Translations under genes and position numbers: made by a program
Shown: one piece after another, positions 30,449-42,646 of the stretch
Numbering within the stretch: the stretch's first letter is position 1
Layout of the letters: each line of letters begins with the position of its first letter
Origin: Brachyhypopomus gauderio
Lineage: Eukaryota; Chordata; Actinopteri; Gymnotiformes; Hypopomidae
DNA: 64,000 nucleotides
Direction: 5' to 3'
Assembly: GCF_052324685.1 (NCBI RefSeq)
Contig: NC_135211.1
Span: 4,848,368 to 4,912,367, forward strand
The notes under the pieces: model-generated
The model's database searches: none
What the model saw: only the letters and a program-made list of their open reading frames with translations
What the model was told of the DNA's origin: nothing

Positions 30449-31037
30449 GTTAGTGTTGTGCTTGGTTTATATACAAGTTCTAATAAAGAAGTTCTAATAA
30501 ACTGCATATCCATGTTTCCCTTGTCCATACAGTGCACACAGAGTTAGTAGCGATGTAAAAAAAAAAAAAAAAAAAAAGATGGGTGTGACGCTGGGCGCAG
30601 GGAGACGGACGAGGCACGAGTCCAATAGTCTTCCACAAATGTTATTTTATTTAATACAAAAATAGTCCAGACAGCGCACGTATAGCTTACACTAAGGCTG
30701 GGCGATATGGAGCAAAAATAATATCTCGATATTTTTAAGATGAATGGCGATATACGATATATATCTCGATATTTTTTCTTCCCAAAAGGTAATAACAAAG
30801 AGGCAGTAATAAGTCAAATCTAGTCTCAAATGATTTGAGCGAGGAAGAGAGGCGGGGCAGGGCGGAAGTTGTTAAAAAAGAAACTCAAGTAAATTCACTA
30901 TTCATAGTGTTGTGCGTGAATGATGCGTTCATTGAACACGCTCATTGTGTTCGTTGAACTGAACGCAACACATTTTTTAATAACTTGAACGTGAATTAGT
31001 TCACGTTGTGTCATGAACGGTAGACATCACTGTAAAT

Positions 31038-31138
31038 CAGCGTTTCTCAAAGTGTGGGGCGCGCCATTTTGGTGGTGGGGCATAGAATTTCCCCATCTTC
31101 TGAGGTGGGGAATTATTGAAAAAGTTTGAGAACCACTG
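31038..31138. mobile_element. 101-bp hAT-type MITE
   Basis: Ends CAGCGTTTCTCAAAG ... TTTGAGAACCACTG with 8-bp target duplication CTGTAAAT (31030-31037, 31139-31146). Nested inside the 30692-32846 hAT. Confidence 0.85.
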
Positions 31139-31845
31139 CTGTAAATGAACGTTGGAATTTGTTTTCCATTGAAAACTGAGTGACATCTGTTTTCTCTTTT
31201 GAAACGCAATGAGAGAAAGTTCATCCCTCGCTGGTGCCACTTAAATCATGTATCACCAGACAAATGGTTTTGACGTTGTGTGCGCAATGCATTGTGGGCA
31301 ACGTAGTGTCCGGCTGAGAATAGTTAACATACTGGCTAGTTAATAACATACTGGCTTCCGCACGACGTTACCCGTGATGAATTGCAGCAGAGCGGGGTAG
31401 GCATAGCACGTATAGTACGTATAGTGATTTCTAGCTTGTAGTTGTCACGTCTGGCTCCGCCCCTTCTAGTCTCGTCGTTTTTATGTTTTCCTTGTTCTTG
31501 TCACGCCCCTCTGTTTCAGCTGTTCCGTGTTAGCTCGTCTTAGTTTTACAAATGTGTGTGTGTGTGTGTTTGTATTGCCTATGTAAAGACTATACCTTCG
31601 GGGATCATTGTCGTTTCTTTATCTCCTAGTTGGTGTGTATATATAGCCTATGTCCAGACTATACCTTCGGGGATCACTGTCGTTTCTTTATTTCCTAGTT
31701 GGATGTGCACGGCCGTATTCACGCCTTATCTGTGATTCGTGGTTTTGATTAGCTTCATGTTTGTGTGTGGTTAAAGTCTCTGTTCCATTTTCAGGTTCGT
31801 AGTGTTTTAGGTTTTCAGTTCATGTTTGGTCTCTGTGTTCTCTAA

Positions 31846-32207
31846 AGCTGGGCGTACACTGTACGATATTTTAAATCGTGTACTCAGCTCCAGCTCAAAC
31901 TGTACGACTAAATCGCAGGGTTTAAAAGTTCACAGCTCACGATTCATATACTCACACTATACGACCCGACGCTCTCATGCGATCTCACGAGGAGCGATTT
32001 GAATTTCAAACATGTTTGATATTCTTGCGACGCCGCGATTTCTGATCGGGAGTTGGTCGTGAGGTGTGAATCGCTCCTCGTTTACCTGTGTAAACTATAC
32101 GATGCACGACACGCGATTGAGCCGAAACTCGGCCCGATCGAAAAATAGTCGCACGAGTGAAAAATCGGCTGAAAATGGGCCAAAAATCGCACAGTGTACG
32201 CCCAGCT
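31846..32207. mobile_element. Harbinger-like MITE, 362 bp
   Basis: Terminal inverted repeats AGCTGGGCGTACACTGT at both ends, flanked by TAA (31843-31845, 32208-32210), as expected for PIF/Harbinger 3-bp targets. The interior is rich in CGATT motifs. Nested in the same hAT. Confidence 0.75.
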
Positions 32208-33235
32208 TAACGTGGTATCGTGCCTGGCAATACATGTATGTTCTGTTAGTCTTCATGTTCATGTATGGCCGTTACTTGCTTCCCGTGTGTTTGTTCATGT
32301 CGGTGTATGTAACAATTAGTTGTACTCTTGTTTGGTCTAGTTTTGTGCCCTTGTCATTTCCGCTGCCTTTTAGTATATTAAGCGTTAGTTCTCTATTCAT
32401 CATGCCACGTCATTCGCGGTCCACTCGCGTGTCGTCTGCAAATGTAAGATGTGAAATAAAATCGAATGAGATTGTACTCTCTACTTCGCATTTGTGTCCG
32501 CCCCTTGATTGCGCAACAGCCAAATCGTGAAAAAAAAGCATTTGAATATCTCACGAAAAAAGTAAAATGAACTGAACTTTGAACTATTTCATAATTAAAA
32601 TTGTGAACTTTGAACGTGAACTGTTCACTTTGAGCATGTATGAACTGAACTTGAACTAGTTCAGAAAAGCTGTGAACTGGCACAACACTGACTATTCAGT
32701 ATGGAAGTAAGCGGTTTCGTACGCAACCCATAACACGTGTAACTAACGCGACATAGACTATATCGATATAACGATATTGTCTCATCTTATATCTCGTATG
32801 AAAATATATCGATATTTCTCAAAATCTCGACATATCGCCCAGGCCTAGCTTACACACATGAACGTATAAGACTGACATAAATGACTAACAAAGACGAGCA
32901 CGGGACACTGCGCGAACGCACATTAAATAGACAAACCACATAAGCGCCGAGTGTTCACGAGATGAGCCACAGGTGAGACTGATGAACACACTCAGACACA
33001 ACCACACCGACGGAGATCCTGTCTACGACTAGACGTAGACAACATAAACACACGGCTGAAAGCTGAAACACATGTACTGAAACACATGTACATAAACACA
33101 TGTACTGAAAGCATGATTTGATAAGGAAAGCATTATTTGATGTATGATATCAGCCTATCGAGATATGCTCACCATGTAAAATATTAATAAGGAAGCTATA
33201 ATAGATTTTAATCCACGCTTCCCTTGTCCATACTG

Positions 33236-33535
33236 TCAAGGTTGGACCCAGGACCGTTCCTCCGGTCGCCACAAGGAGGAGCCCGCGAGCTAGACCTGGG
33301 GGCAATCAGGCACTATAGGCTGCAGGTGTTTGCAGCCTACTTAAGGCGAGCAACTTCAGCAGTCCTTTGCTGAAGTTGTTAGTTGTATTCACGCTCGCAG
33401 CCTAATTAGTCCCTAAATGCACATGTAATGTAATGAAAACCAAAGGAATGATTGTTGAATGTTGGTTCAGGCCTAAAGAGCTTGTTCTTATCAAATTTAG
33501 ATAACACTACACTAATCAATATTTTTTTTCCTTAG
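33236..33535. other. Unassigned, repeat-like edge sequence
   Basis: Begins TGTCAAGGTTGGACCCAGGA directly where similarity to copy A ends, which looks like an LTR or transposon edge, but I find no matching second end. No coding exon seen. Confidence 0.3.
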
Positions 33536-33559
33536 GTGACAATTCCACATCCTGTCAGT

Positions 33560-34095
33560 TGAGATCCAATAATTCAGAGACAGTTGACAAAATGTATTTC
33601 CCAACCTGGGAATAAGGGTAGTGCGCTGTCCACACCAATCTGTGGTGGGGAGTTTGACATCTTCAATGGGACTGTGTGTCTACTGGAGAAGAAAAAGACC
33701 AGGAGCAAGAAACGGCAGTTCTTTACCCAGATTTTCCGAGGCAGTTCGCTTAAAGCCTGGAAGAGAGAACGGACCAAGATGTTTGCATCTGGTGATGGTC
33801 CTGATGGAGGTTCTGTGGGTGCTGTTAAGAAGCAGAATGAGGAGGAAAGACAGGTTGCTGCTGAGCCCACAACCATCACTCTCAGTCCACTTTCAGTTAC
33901 AAGCTGCACGTCAACATCCGTTACATGTGATGTGGTATCGGACCACTGCATTTGAGCCTGAAAGGCAGGATCAGCTGTTTGTACGTGTCTTTCTCCTTTG
34001 AGGGTCATGATATCAGCTACCCAGCCAAACCTTTCCTGCTGGAAAAAAATACAGGGGCCTTTTGGACAGGAACCCTAGAAAACGTTAACCGGGTG
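33560..34095 (+). pseudogene. Unidentified coding remnant
   Basis: After an acceptor-like CTTAG (33537), one frame is open from 33563 to 33955 with protein-like composition (SALSTPICGGEFDIFNG, KKRQFFTQIFRGSSLKAWKR). A second frame follows (33952-34093: FSFEGHDISYPAKPFLLEKN, GAFWTGTLENVNR) up to a donor GTGAGT at 34093. The two frames are offset, so it is probably a decayed exon of one protein. I do not recognise the family. Confidence 0.4.
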
Positions 34096-34917
34096 AGTGA
34101 CAAGATGCTGCATATTAATAACAACCCAGATCATCAATGACCTCAAGAACAGGGTAGATAATTAATTTACATTTATGTTTTATAGTATGGTTCATTTATT
34201 TAGTATGTCAGGGTTAGTTTTTTATTTAGTAAAAAATAAATTAAATAAAAACAATACCACAACTTAGTCAAGGGATCCATTTGAGAGACCAAACTTCCCA
34301 ATCAGTGTGGCCAAGGGACTCTGTAAACATTGTTCTGTAGGAGTGAATAGAGCTGGAAAAATTGCTGTATGTCTCATTATCCCATGAGCAACGCACACAT
34401 GAATCATCTTAACTTTTATTTATATGATGCTTGCTTGTTCTAGGTATTTCCAGGTCTTAAAGGGAACGCCGGCTGATAACATATGTAAGCCTTAATATCG
34501 TGTAATTACTCTAAATTATTAAGACACGTTGTAAAAATTCACAAAAAGTAGCAGATTTATTAGATTTTCTGTAAAATCCCGCTGCACGTAGGTCGCCATT
34601 TTTATAACTGCTGACGGGCGCAGCAGGTAGTGATGTCAAATGGTTGCAGTGACTGGCCGTCGCGCTTGAGCACAGCTAGCTAGACCTGGCTACTGTTCAG
34701 CCTTTTCAGCTTGAGCCAGAACGCAACATTTCTGACATCAGCGGCTACAACACCCACCAAGTGAGTGACAGAGAGAATCCAGCGCATGTTTATGTTCACG
34801 TTTCTTCGTGCGGTTCTCGCTCCACATTCTGGGGCTTTTGGACTTTCTGTGTGGGAAAACTGTGGGCACTGCATTGTGTTTTAGTCTATGTTTAAAACCA
34901 ACAGCACCCGTCAACTC

Positions 34918-35109
34918 TCACCAGTCGGGCTCTACTGAATGACTACTGAGAGAGCAGAGCCGCGGGTCTTTTGGTAGCTGTGTTCGTCCACACGCTGCTT
35001 CCCAAATTTTTCTCCTCTTTTTGTCTTTGGGAAAACTGTGAAGACTAATATCAGTCTTCCCACTGCCTTTCGACTGGAAATAACATCCAACGGCAACACA
35101 GTGTGGCAT
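34918..35109 (-). CDS. THAP zinc-finger domain fragment in the Kolobok element
   Basis: ATG at 35109 on the minus strand. MPHCVAVGCYFQSKG, then SLHSFPKDKKRRKIWEAACGR and LCSLSSHS. This is a THAP-type C2CH module (Met-Pro-x-Cys start, Cys, Phe-Pro, Trp). The final Cys-x2-His (expected CSxHF) appears as LCSLSSHS, so the last ligand is uncertain. It is a lone N-terminal domain: no transposase follows. Confidence 0.7.
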   Translation of the reverse strand: MPHCVAVGCYFQSKGSGKTDISLHSFPKDKKRRKIWEAACGRTQLPKDPRLCSLSSHSVEPDW

Positions 35110-35149
35110 GGTTTTTTTTTAAGGTAGCTCAGCTAACTAACATTAACTC

Positions 35150-36264
35150 TAGTGATGTCGGTCGCGAACGATCCGGCTCTAAGAGCCGGCGCTTTGAAGT
35201 GAACGATTGGAACCGGCTCCACAATGGGAGCCGTTTTAGGATCCTATTTGGGAGCCGCTTTTCCCTTCAGTATTGCGCTTGTGCTCTGCAAGTGCCACAG
35301 TTTTTTTCCCAACATCGTTTTTATTTGTCCTCCGGTGCCTCGCTGTCTCTCCCTCTCCTTGCACGTATTGCTCTGCTTCTGCCAGTGGTAGAGAGCGGAG
35401 AGTTTATTTCCTCAGTCGGTGCTTAAGCTAAGTTGATACCAGCGCGAGGGTCCGTGCGCCCTGCGTGAGGACCCCGGTGCGAAGTGAGGTCGTGCACCTC
35501 TTCAGCGCAATGAACAAAGTTATGTATGCCGGGTTCATACACCTTTACAAGGTGGAATTCAAGCACTTGTACGTCACTTTTCAATATTGAAAAAGGCCAT
35601 TTTCAATATTTCCCAGCACCTTAAACTTAAATATTTATACATATACTCAAAATTATTCGAAATAATTTGCTTGTTTATCACATCGATTCAATCAGACAGC
35701 TATTTGTTGTGAAACAAAATACAGTTACATTTTCAAGTACTTTAGCACTTTTCAAACCTGGAACACAATGCAACATTAATTTTTGTCAGGTAAATGTTCC
35801 TTCCCCTGTTTTTAAAGGGTGTTTCTTTATACTACCACATATCGTTTCGGACAACACTGCAAAGAATGTCTCCACGGCCCGCATGTCAAGCGTGTGCTCC
35901 ACACATCTGACCAATCACACGCAGCTTTCAGTTAAAAATGTGGTGGTAAAACACTGGAAAAAAGTTAGCTCCACTTTTTTTGTGGAAACGGCAGGCAATT
36001 GGCCAAGCTGTATTGCGTTCTATTTTGTGATAATTTAATAATTGGTTATAAAAGTTTTATTTATAAAGCATTGTTATGCAGCATTTTTACTCATCACAAG
36101 TGCTTAACAATGTCAATAATGAAACAAAATGTTATAAAATTAGGTTTAAGCTATTAATTAATAATGTAAAAAATATATATGGGGAGCCGACAAGAGCCGG
36201 CTCTCCACAGTAAGAAGAACCATTAGAGCCGCATCTCAAAATAGAGCCGAAAATCCCATCACTA
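35150..36264. mobile_element. hAT nested in the Kolobok element
   Basis: 1115 bp with 8-bp target duplication ATTAACTC (35142-35149, 36265-36272) and TAGTGATG inverted ends. Both ends carry GAGCCGGCTCT-type palindromes. It lies 40 bp upstream of the THAP ATG. Its interior (about 35430-35850, reverse complement) matches the interiors of the hATs at 9789-10968 and 52850-54185. Confidence 0.85.
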
Positions 36265-36507
36265 ATTAACTCCTTCCAACCGCAGTCAAGTTTAGCGCGC
36301 TGCAACCATTTGACGTCATCTACACAGCAGGCATTGCGCGTCAGAAAACATGGCTGCGCCCATATGTCAAATATTTCGAATAAAAGTGTTGATTTGTAAA
36401 TAAATTTGCTGCTTTTGTGATTTTTTTTTTTACAACATGTAATTAATCTAAATTATTAAGACATCATATTAAGGCTTACAAGTGTTACCAGCCGGGGTTC
36501 CCTTTAA

Positions 36508-38660
36508 CATTCTTTAATGCCCGTGTACTGCTGCAAAGTTTAGAATATACACTTATACCTCTTGAACTCTTAGGAGTTTAGTCTGTACACGCTTCAACCT
36601 CACACTGAACACCGTTAATTAACTAAATGTCAGTAGTTATGCTATAGCTATGATGATCCTGTGGAGGACCCATGCCACTGTGGAGATCTCGTCCCAACTC
36701 CTTTGATCTAATCATAGTACAGATCCTCGCCCATGCCCATCTCATGCATTCCCTCAAACACCTATTAGTCAGCAGTTGGCAAATATAGTGATACATTTTT
36801 AAAGACTTTGGTAAGCTTAGGTAATTAAAGCAGTTTTTAATAAATGATAATAAGGAAAGAAGGTAATGTTAATGTCTACCTTCTCCACCTGCAGTCCTGC
36901 GTTCCTTGTGCACAGCAAACAAACTGTACTGGCTCTGCTTGCTTCAGGGATGCTGTGTGGGAAGCGGCCGCATGCACCATTCTGGCCACTAGTGAGCTTC
37001 ATCCCCTGAATACTGTTGGTCTCCATGGATACTCCTCTCATTCACCTGTGTTCCAACAGCCTCATCACCACACTATATAACACTTCCAGTGTCTCCCAGT
37101 ACATGTGAAGTACTGCCATCACTTCCTGGTCTGCATATCAAGTCTATGTTACATTATGAAAACATTTTGTCTGACATGACATAAAAACGGAATAATATGA
37201 CATTTATCAAAATGTATGATTATGTTCATTATGTTGTAGTCTCTACATGCAGACCACCTTATTATTTTGGAGACATACACCATCAGAATGGCACTTCCAG
37301 ATGTGTGTACACCTGTGTGGAGAATTCCTTCATGGTGTGACGCATGTACAGAGGTGGCAGGAGGCAGAGGCTGCAAACTGAAAGCTTCATTATCCATGGT
37401 AAAAAGAAACACCAAGACTCAGGCCAAACGGCAGTAATAATGTAGATAGCAGCACTTTCATGAAAAGGAACATTTCAGACCTTAGTATTGCAAAAAGTAC
37501 TTGTATTCACAATTATTGTATTAATGTTGAGGACATCTGATTAATATGAAAATATTGATTTCTTCAGAAATGCATTTTATGATCATATTCAGAGAGCTGC
37601 CACTGTGTACGTAATGGGGTTGAAGAAAAACATTGCCCAGATCTTGAAAAAATGACCAATAATTATAAAGAGCTAATGCTTGAGATGAGAAAATATGATT
37701 TTGTGATTGATAAAAATATCTTTAATGCTGTGATGTACACAGAGAAATGATACATTTAAGCAAAAATTTTGAAAATGTCAAAGTCCAATTTGAATCATTA
37801 TAGTGGACCCATGTGGGTTGGAGTCCTGCCAAGCACTGAACGATTCGATGAACGAATCTTTTGAACGAATATTTTTAGTGAACTGATTCTAATGATTCAG
37901 TTCATCTAAAAGAACTGCTGTGCCCATCACTAACAAATAATGTTACTCACGATCAATGGACACACAATTAATTAGAAAAACAGCCACATCGTGCCGCTGC
38001 CTCTATGTACTCCATATGTGCGAGCTATAAACTGGTGCATTACGGTTGCCACCTAACGGCAGAAATAAGAACTGCAGGCAATACGCTAATCTTCAAATAA
38101 AACGAACTTTAAGACTGACAAGTAAATAACATTCGTTTGTAGACAATTATCCGTCCAATGAGTAGAGATGTCACGTTTTGTGGTTAACTCTGACAAGCAT
38201 ACATTACTGCTAATTTAATTCATGTGGCAGAATATTTATTTGACAGCAGTTAAATAAAACGACAAGGTATTATGGGTCATTTAGTCCAATACTCCGCAAA
38301 AGGTAATTATTTTGCTAGCGTTTGCTTTCCCCCTTTTACGTTGCTAAGTGTTTCTGCATATCGGAGTCATGGAGAAAAACATGTTTTGATATCAAGGTAA
38401 ATCGCCAAGGTGAAACTCCAAACAAAATATCTAAAATCCCTCAGTCGTTTACCGACCCCCAAAGAGACAAGACACTTTTGCATTTGCTGTGGAAAAAAAT
38501 CAACAAATATCTACAAATTAATATCTTAAAACAATTAATATCTCCATTTAATATCTTCAACGTATTAATATATTGAATTAATATATTTACCGAATTAATA
38601 TCTCGAATTAACATTTTCAACGAGTTAATATCTCGAATTAATTTGTTTAACCTGTTTAAA
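36508..38660. other. Intergenic, weak signals only
   Basis: 36896-37080 has an acceptor-like CACCTGCAG and a short open frame that I cannot assign. 37840-37935 ends in the reverse complement of a TAGTGATGGGC hAT end (one end only). AT-rich imperfect repeats of an AATTAATATCTC type lie at 38518-38640, just upstream of the next gene. Nothing else recognised. Confidence 0.4.
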
Positions 38661-40188
38661 ATGTTGTTTTCCCTGCCTTTCACTGGGCTGCGACCAGTGC
38701 TCCTTTGTGCCACTGGAGTTTCGGCCGTTGTTTGGTCTTTTCTCGTTTACAGGCGGCGGGTCCGAGATCAACAGACGGAAGTCGAAGCTGCAGCTCATAC
38801 CGACACCTGCGACGGTAAATTAGGGAGCTAGCGACGAACACACCCTTATATTCGCAAGCTGGTTTGCTACATTAAACTAGCTACTTATCACTATGTTACT
38901 TAGCCTAACTAAATTGGCTACCCTTTAACGGCAAATTTAAACTAGGTTGCATCAAAGTTTTTAATATTTCAGTGTTTTTTTAAACATCTTCCTTAGGACA
39001 TGATCGGGAGCCTTTTGCATTGGACGAAGGCATCTTTGAGACGCTCCATACCCCGATCCGAGAGGTAGTTGGCTATTATTGGTGAAATCTTTCTTAGCCA
39101 GCTTCATTCTGTTTAAATCAAATCAAATCAAATATATTTGTATAGCGCTTTTCACAACACGTTGTCACAACATGTACAGGATTTAGGGAAGTTTCTGTGC
39201 AGAACTGTAGCATGCATTGTTTATTTGCATGCTGGTCACAATAATTGTAAAATGCAGGTCTTGCACATACTTGTCTAGTCGCAAAGTAACACGTATTTGG
39301 TTTTCTCCATAGTTGAGGCTTATACAGACTCGCCAAGGATTGGACAGAGCACATAGGATGTTTGCCTTCACCTTCTCACGAATGGGTTCTTCAGCTACAC
39401 AGGTTCCCTTAAGTTTTTAATGTGTATCACAGGCACAAAAATATTTTGTTACCTGAGGGTTTATAAGGGGTTTGTCCATTTCAGTGGTAAAGTTATTTTT
39501 CTGCTTGACTGCAGGTGGTGGAGGTGAAGCTCCAGCACAAGTCCATCTACAGTGGGCTGGAGAGTGAGCACTGGTGGGTGCTCAACAATGACTTTTACTG
39601 GATAGGTGCAGAGGTGAGTCATGGGAACAGGTTCACAATTTCAGTAAGAATGGACATGCTACTGTAAATGTCCCTTCAACCTAATCTTTTCCTTGTATTT
39701 GTAGCTTACCCTCCACCACTTTGCCAGCGCTAGTGCCGTGGCCTGCATCAAGGTAACAAAGAGTCTTGACTATAAGCATCTTTCACTAGCTTGTCCCATT
39801 CTGAATTACACTCATCAGCATGTCCTCTGTTAATTCAGCGGAGGGGATCCAGCATCACAGACGCCACCATCTACCTGCGCACCTGTTCAACAACAACGTC
39901 GGTGCAGAATATTTTTCTGGTTAGTGCTTCCTCCTTTCTGATTGCATTTAGAATTATTTGTGGTGAGGTTTTTAGAAAATGATATCTAAAGGCATTTTTA
40001 TTGTGTGTGTTTTGTAGCAAACGGTGGTGTCCACTTGGTTTAAGGGTGTCTCCATTGGTTCGGATGACATTTTCAGGTCATCCGAATCTAGTCACACCCA
40101 GACCCTGGAGACACCGAACCCAGCTGTTTTTTCCAGCAGTCCATCCCCACCGAGAGCACCCCCTCAACAACCACCTCCAGGCTTTTAA
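38661..40188 (+). CDS. Seven-exon gene, about 236 codons, unidentified
   Basis: Exons 38661-38814, 38997-39064, 39313-39402, 39515-39613, 39705-39752, 39839-39919 and 40018-40188. All have GT/AG borders, the phases fit and the total is 711 bases including TAA. ATG 38661 is the first in the exon. The N terminus (LRPVLLCATGVSAVVWSFLV, then RRR) looks like a membrane anchor or mitochondrial-type signal anchor with a basic stop-transfer. The middle has HRMFAFTFSRMG, SEHWWVLNNDFYWIG and TDATIYLRTCSTT; the tail is Ser/Pro-rich (SPSPPRAPPQQPPPGF). An L2-type tail sits in intron 2 (39119-39180). I do not recognise the family; the consistent phasing argues for a real, intact gene. Confidence 0.8.
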
Positions 40189-40916
40189 ACACCTACACAT
40201 GAATTGAATTCTTATATAAATTCATAATTTCACTGTGTGGCATGCGTTTTATTTTTCTACGTAATTTAATATTTTTGCTTGCATGTGTGTTTTTCAGATG
40301 CTGAAGGTTTTCCCATAACCACATGAGGACTAGATGTTGGTCTTTTGGGACACAGAGGTAGAACATCACATGGACTGATCACCCACCTGGAGCGTTTTAC
40401 ATCTGCCCCTTCTCTTTCCCCCAACACTCTGTTTCATCTTTTGAGGTTTGTGTAACCCTAACTCATCTTCCAGATTTCTCATGAAAACATAAAGCTGTGT
40501 GTAGTCTTTATTCTGCTTTTCTGTCTCTTTCGTTCTGTCCATCATGTGGGTCTCCTGTGCTTCTTCCTGGATTAGAGACTACCGACAGCTGTGCAACCTG
40601 AATTTCACGCAGGCTCCCAGGACAAGAGGACTACTGCAGTTTGTGGACCAGGACAGAATAATAAGCCTTGACAAGATGTGCATCAGGATGATGAGAGACT
40701 TTATGATCCACGCCAGAGAACAGAGACAAGACCAGAGGACTGAACGGCATCAAGAACCGATCGTCGGGATTATTAGAACAATCACCATCGTCAGTGTGCA
40801 AGGAACTGTGAGGAAAGCCCGAAAGAATCACCATTCGTGGACTATTCATCATCACCGTGGACAACCATCAGGATTACAGATTCGACCATTTTGGGATTTT
40901 TGGTTATCAACAGCAG
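40189..40916. other. 3' flank of the unidentified gene
   Basis: Probable 3' UTR, then GC-poor sequence. A frame at 40544-40999 runs into LINE sequence and is not supported as a gene. Confidence 0.4.
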
Positions 40917-41612
40917 ATTATCAGTGCTCCTGTCATCCTCATCAGACCTCTACAACTAACTCAGAATGCTGCAGCACGACTGGTCTTCAATCTCCCTAAG
41001 TTCTCACATGTGACTCCTCTGCTACGCTCTCTTCACTGGCTTCCAGTAGCGGCACGCATCAGATATAAAACATTGATGCTTGCTTACAAAGCCAAAAATG
41101 GACTGGCCCCTCCCTACATGATGTCCATGGTCAAAAGCCAATCCGTACAGCGAACACTCAGAAACTCAAGCTTGGCTCGACTCGAAACTCCATGCTTAAA
41201 GTCTCATGGAAGACAAAGCTCCAAACTATTCTCCGTCCTGGCTCCAAGATGGTGGAACGATCTTCCATTAGCTGCTAGGACTGCAGAGTCTATTGCTATC
41301 TTCAAGCGTAGACTGAAGACCCACCTGTTTGTTGAGTTCTTACCAGAGCACTAACTCAGCTGATACCACTTGCCGTGGTTCTTTAAATGGTATGTTTGTC
41401 TGTGGTTATTTGTGCTTCTTGGCAAATGTCTAACTTGCAAAAACACTAGGTAATGACATTGACTCCTGTAGTTTAGTAGTAGTCTGACTCAATGGTATCT
41501 TGAATTCTGGCCTATTCGTACTATTTCCTAGGATGAATTCTGTGATTGAATGCAAAGCACTTTGTAAGTCGCTCTGGATAAGAGCGTCTGCTAAATGCCG
41601 TAAATGTAAATG
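40917..41612 (+). mobile_element. L2-type LINE, 3' end
   Basis: Encodes the C-terminal LINE tract (LTQNAAARLVFNLPKF, LRSLHWLPVAARIRYKTLML, LAPRWWNDLP, FKRRLKTHLF), then a 3' UTR ending with GTAAGTCGCTCTGGATAAGA and TAAATGTAAATG, a well-known fish LINE tail. 5'-truncated just before this tract. Confidence 0.85.
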
Positions 41613-41825
41613 ATTTTGTAAATTGTTAGTGAAATAGTTATTATTGTTTTATAAATATTTATCAGTAATGTGATTGTGTTTTAATTGCAAAGGAGTCATA
41701 CTGTCTTGTATTTTACCTTTGGTGTTACTCATGTAATCATCAGTATGCTTAGTCTGATTGTGTGGTTTGTGTGTGACTTGTGTATTAGTCTGTATAATTA
41801 GATTTTGTGTTTTTGTGTGATTTGT

Positions 41826-42277
41826 GTATTTAACCAGGCCACCCGAAGGGGACTGGTCCCTGCTGGATACACGCACCTATCCGGATACAAGCACCTGCCG
41901 GTGGATGTACTGATGCCAGGGTTGGACGTGCCATTGCCACAAGAGGTCGTGCGGATGCTAGTTCCTATCAGAGGCTCACCATCTACACTGAAGGGACTGT
42001 GACTACTTGGCCGGGGAACGAGAACTGTGACTACTACTGTAGAACTGTAGAACCACCCTGCGCACCACGGACTTGTGCTAACGGGCCGCCCAATGGAGGA
42101 TGGGTTCCCTTTTGAGTCTTGGTCCTCCCGAGGTTTCTTCCTATTCCCCTCCATCATAGGGAGTTTTTCCTCGCCACTGTCGCCATTGGCTTGCTCATTA
42201 GGGATTTGGACCCATAAGATTGTTAATCTTGTAAAGATTGTGAAAAGCACTATACAAATAAACTTGACTTGACTTAA
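41826..42277 (+). mobile_element. L2 3'-UTR fragment
   Basis: Plus-strand version of the tail seen at 7246 and 57152 (GGAGTTTTTCCTCGCCACTG, GGCTTGCTCATTAGGGA), ending in ACTATACAAATAAACTTGAC repeats. No coding sequence. Confidence 0.7.
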
Positions 42278-42646
42278 TCATTAGTGAGTTATAGGCTAAT
42301 TATGTTTTAGGTTGAATGTATCCAGTTATGATATTTGAGTGATTCACTATTTTCCCAGCTAGCAACACTAACCATGCGATACCTGAATTTAGTAAACTAT
42401 AGTGAGAGAGGAATATTACACTGGAAACACGCAGCCTAAATTATTACAAATAAATAAAATGTAGCTTCAAGAGAGGGGAAACAAAAGAAAGTAGAAATAG
42501 TTTCTTATAGACAGTTTGCATTGGTGCTTACTAAAATTTCCCTGGTGGAAATTTTCATTTTTTAAAATAAACATTTTAAATGACTAGCTTTTAAATAGTA
42601 CAAGTGTGCTACAAATGCACAACATAAAATAAAATATAAGTACAAA

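Larger units (their letters stand above)
30692..32846. mobile_element. hAT element in copy B with nested insertions
   Basis: 2155 bp with 8-bp target duplication AGCTTACA (30684-30691, 32847-32854) and inverted ends CTAAGGCTGGGCGATATG / AGGCCTGGGCGATATG. Copy A shows the empty site near 24271. The interior contains a 101-bp hAT MITE, a Harbinger-like MITE, a 69-bp tandem repeat (31578-31715) and LTR-like sequence (TGTCACGTCTGGCTCCGCCC at about 31444). No transposase frame; a 154-codon frame at 32066 spans the MITE boundary and is not a gene. Confidence 0.88.
26213..33235. repeat. Tandem duplication, copy B
   Basis: Partner of copy A, starting exactly at the end of the hAT. It lacks the gypsy insertion but has a 2155-bp hAT at 30692-32846. 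It contains the CTAG-rich block (about 26331-27070), linker exon, Ulp1 exons and PHD exons. The integrase exons are not duplicated with it. Confidence 0.9.
34461..36503. mobile_element. Kolobok-like element with THAP exon, split by a hAT
   Basis: Long terminal inverted repeats (AGGGAACGCCGGCTGATAAC at the left; AGGGAACCCCGGCTGGTAAC from the right; matching for nearly 40 bp) flanked by TTAA on both sides (34457-34460, 36504-36507). TTAA targets and a THAP DNA-binding domain fit the Kolobok superfamily. Without the nested hAT it is only about 0.9 kb and lacks a transposase core, so it is non-autonomous. Confidence 0.8.

Noticed and set aside
32066-32530. 154-codon frame in the copy-B hAT
   Set aside because: It crosses the end of the Harbinger-like MITE at 32207 and has no recognisable domain.
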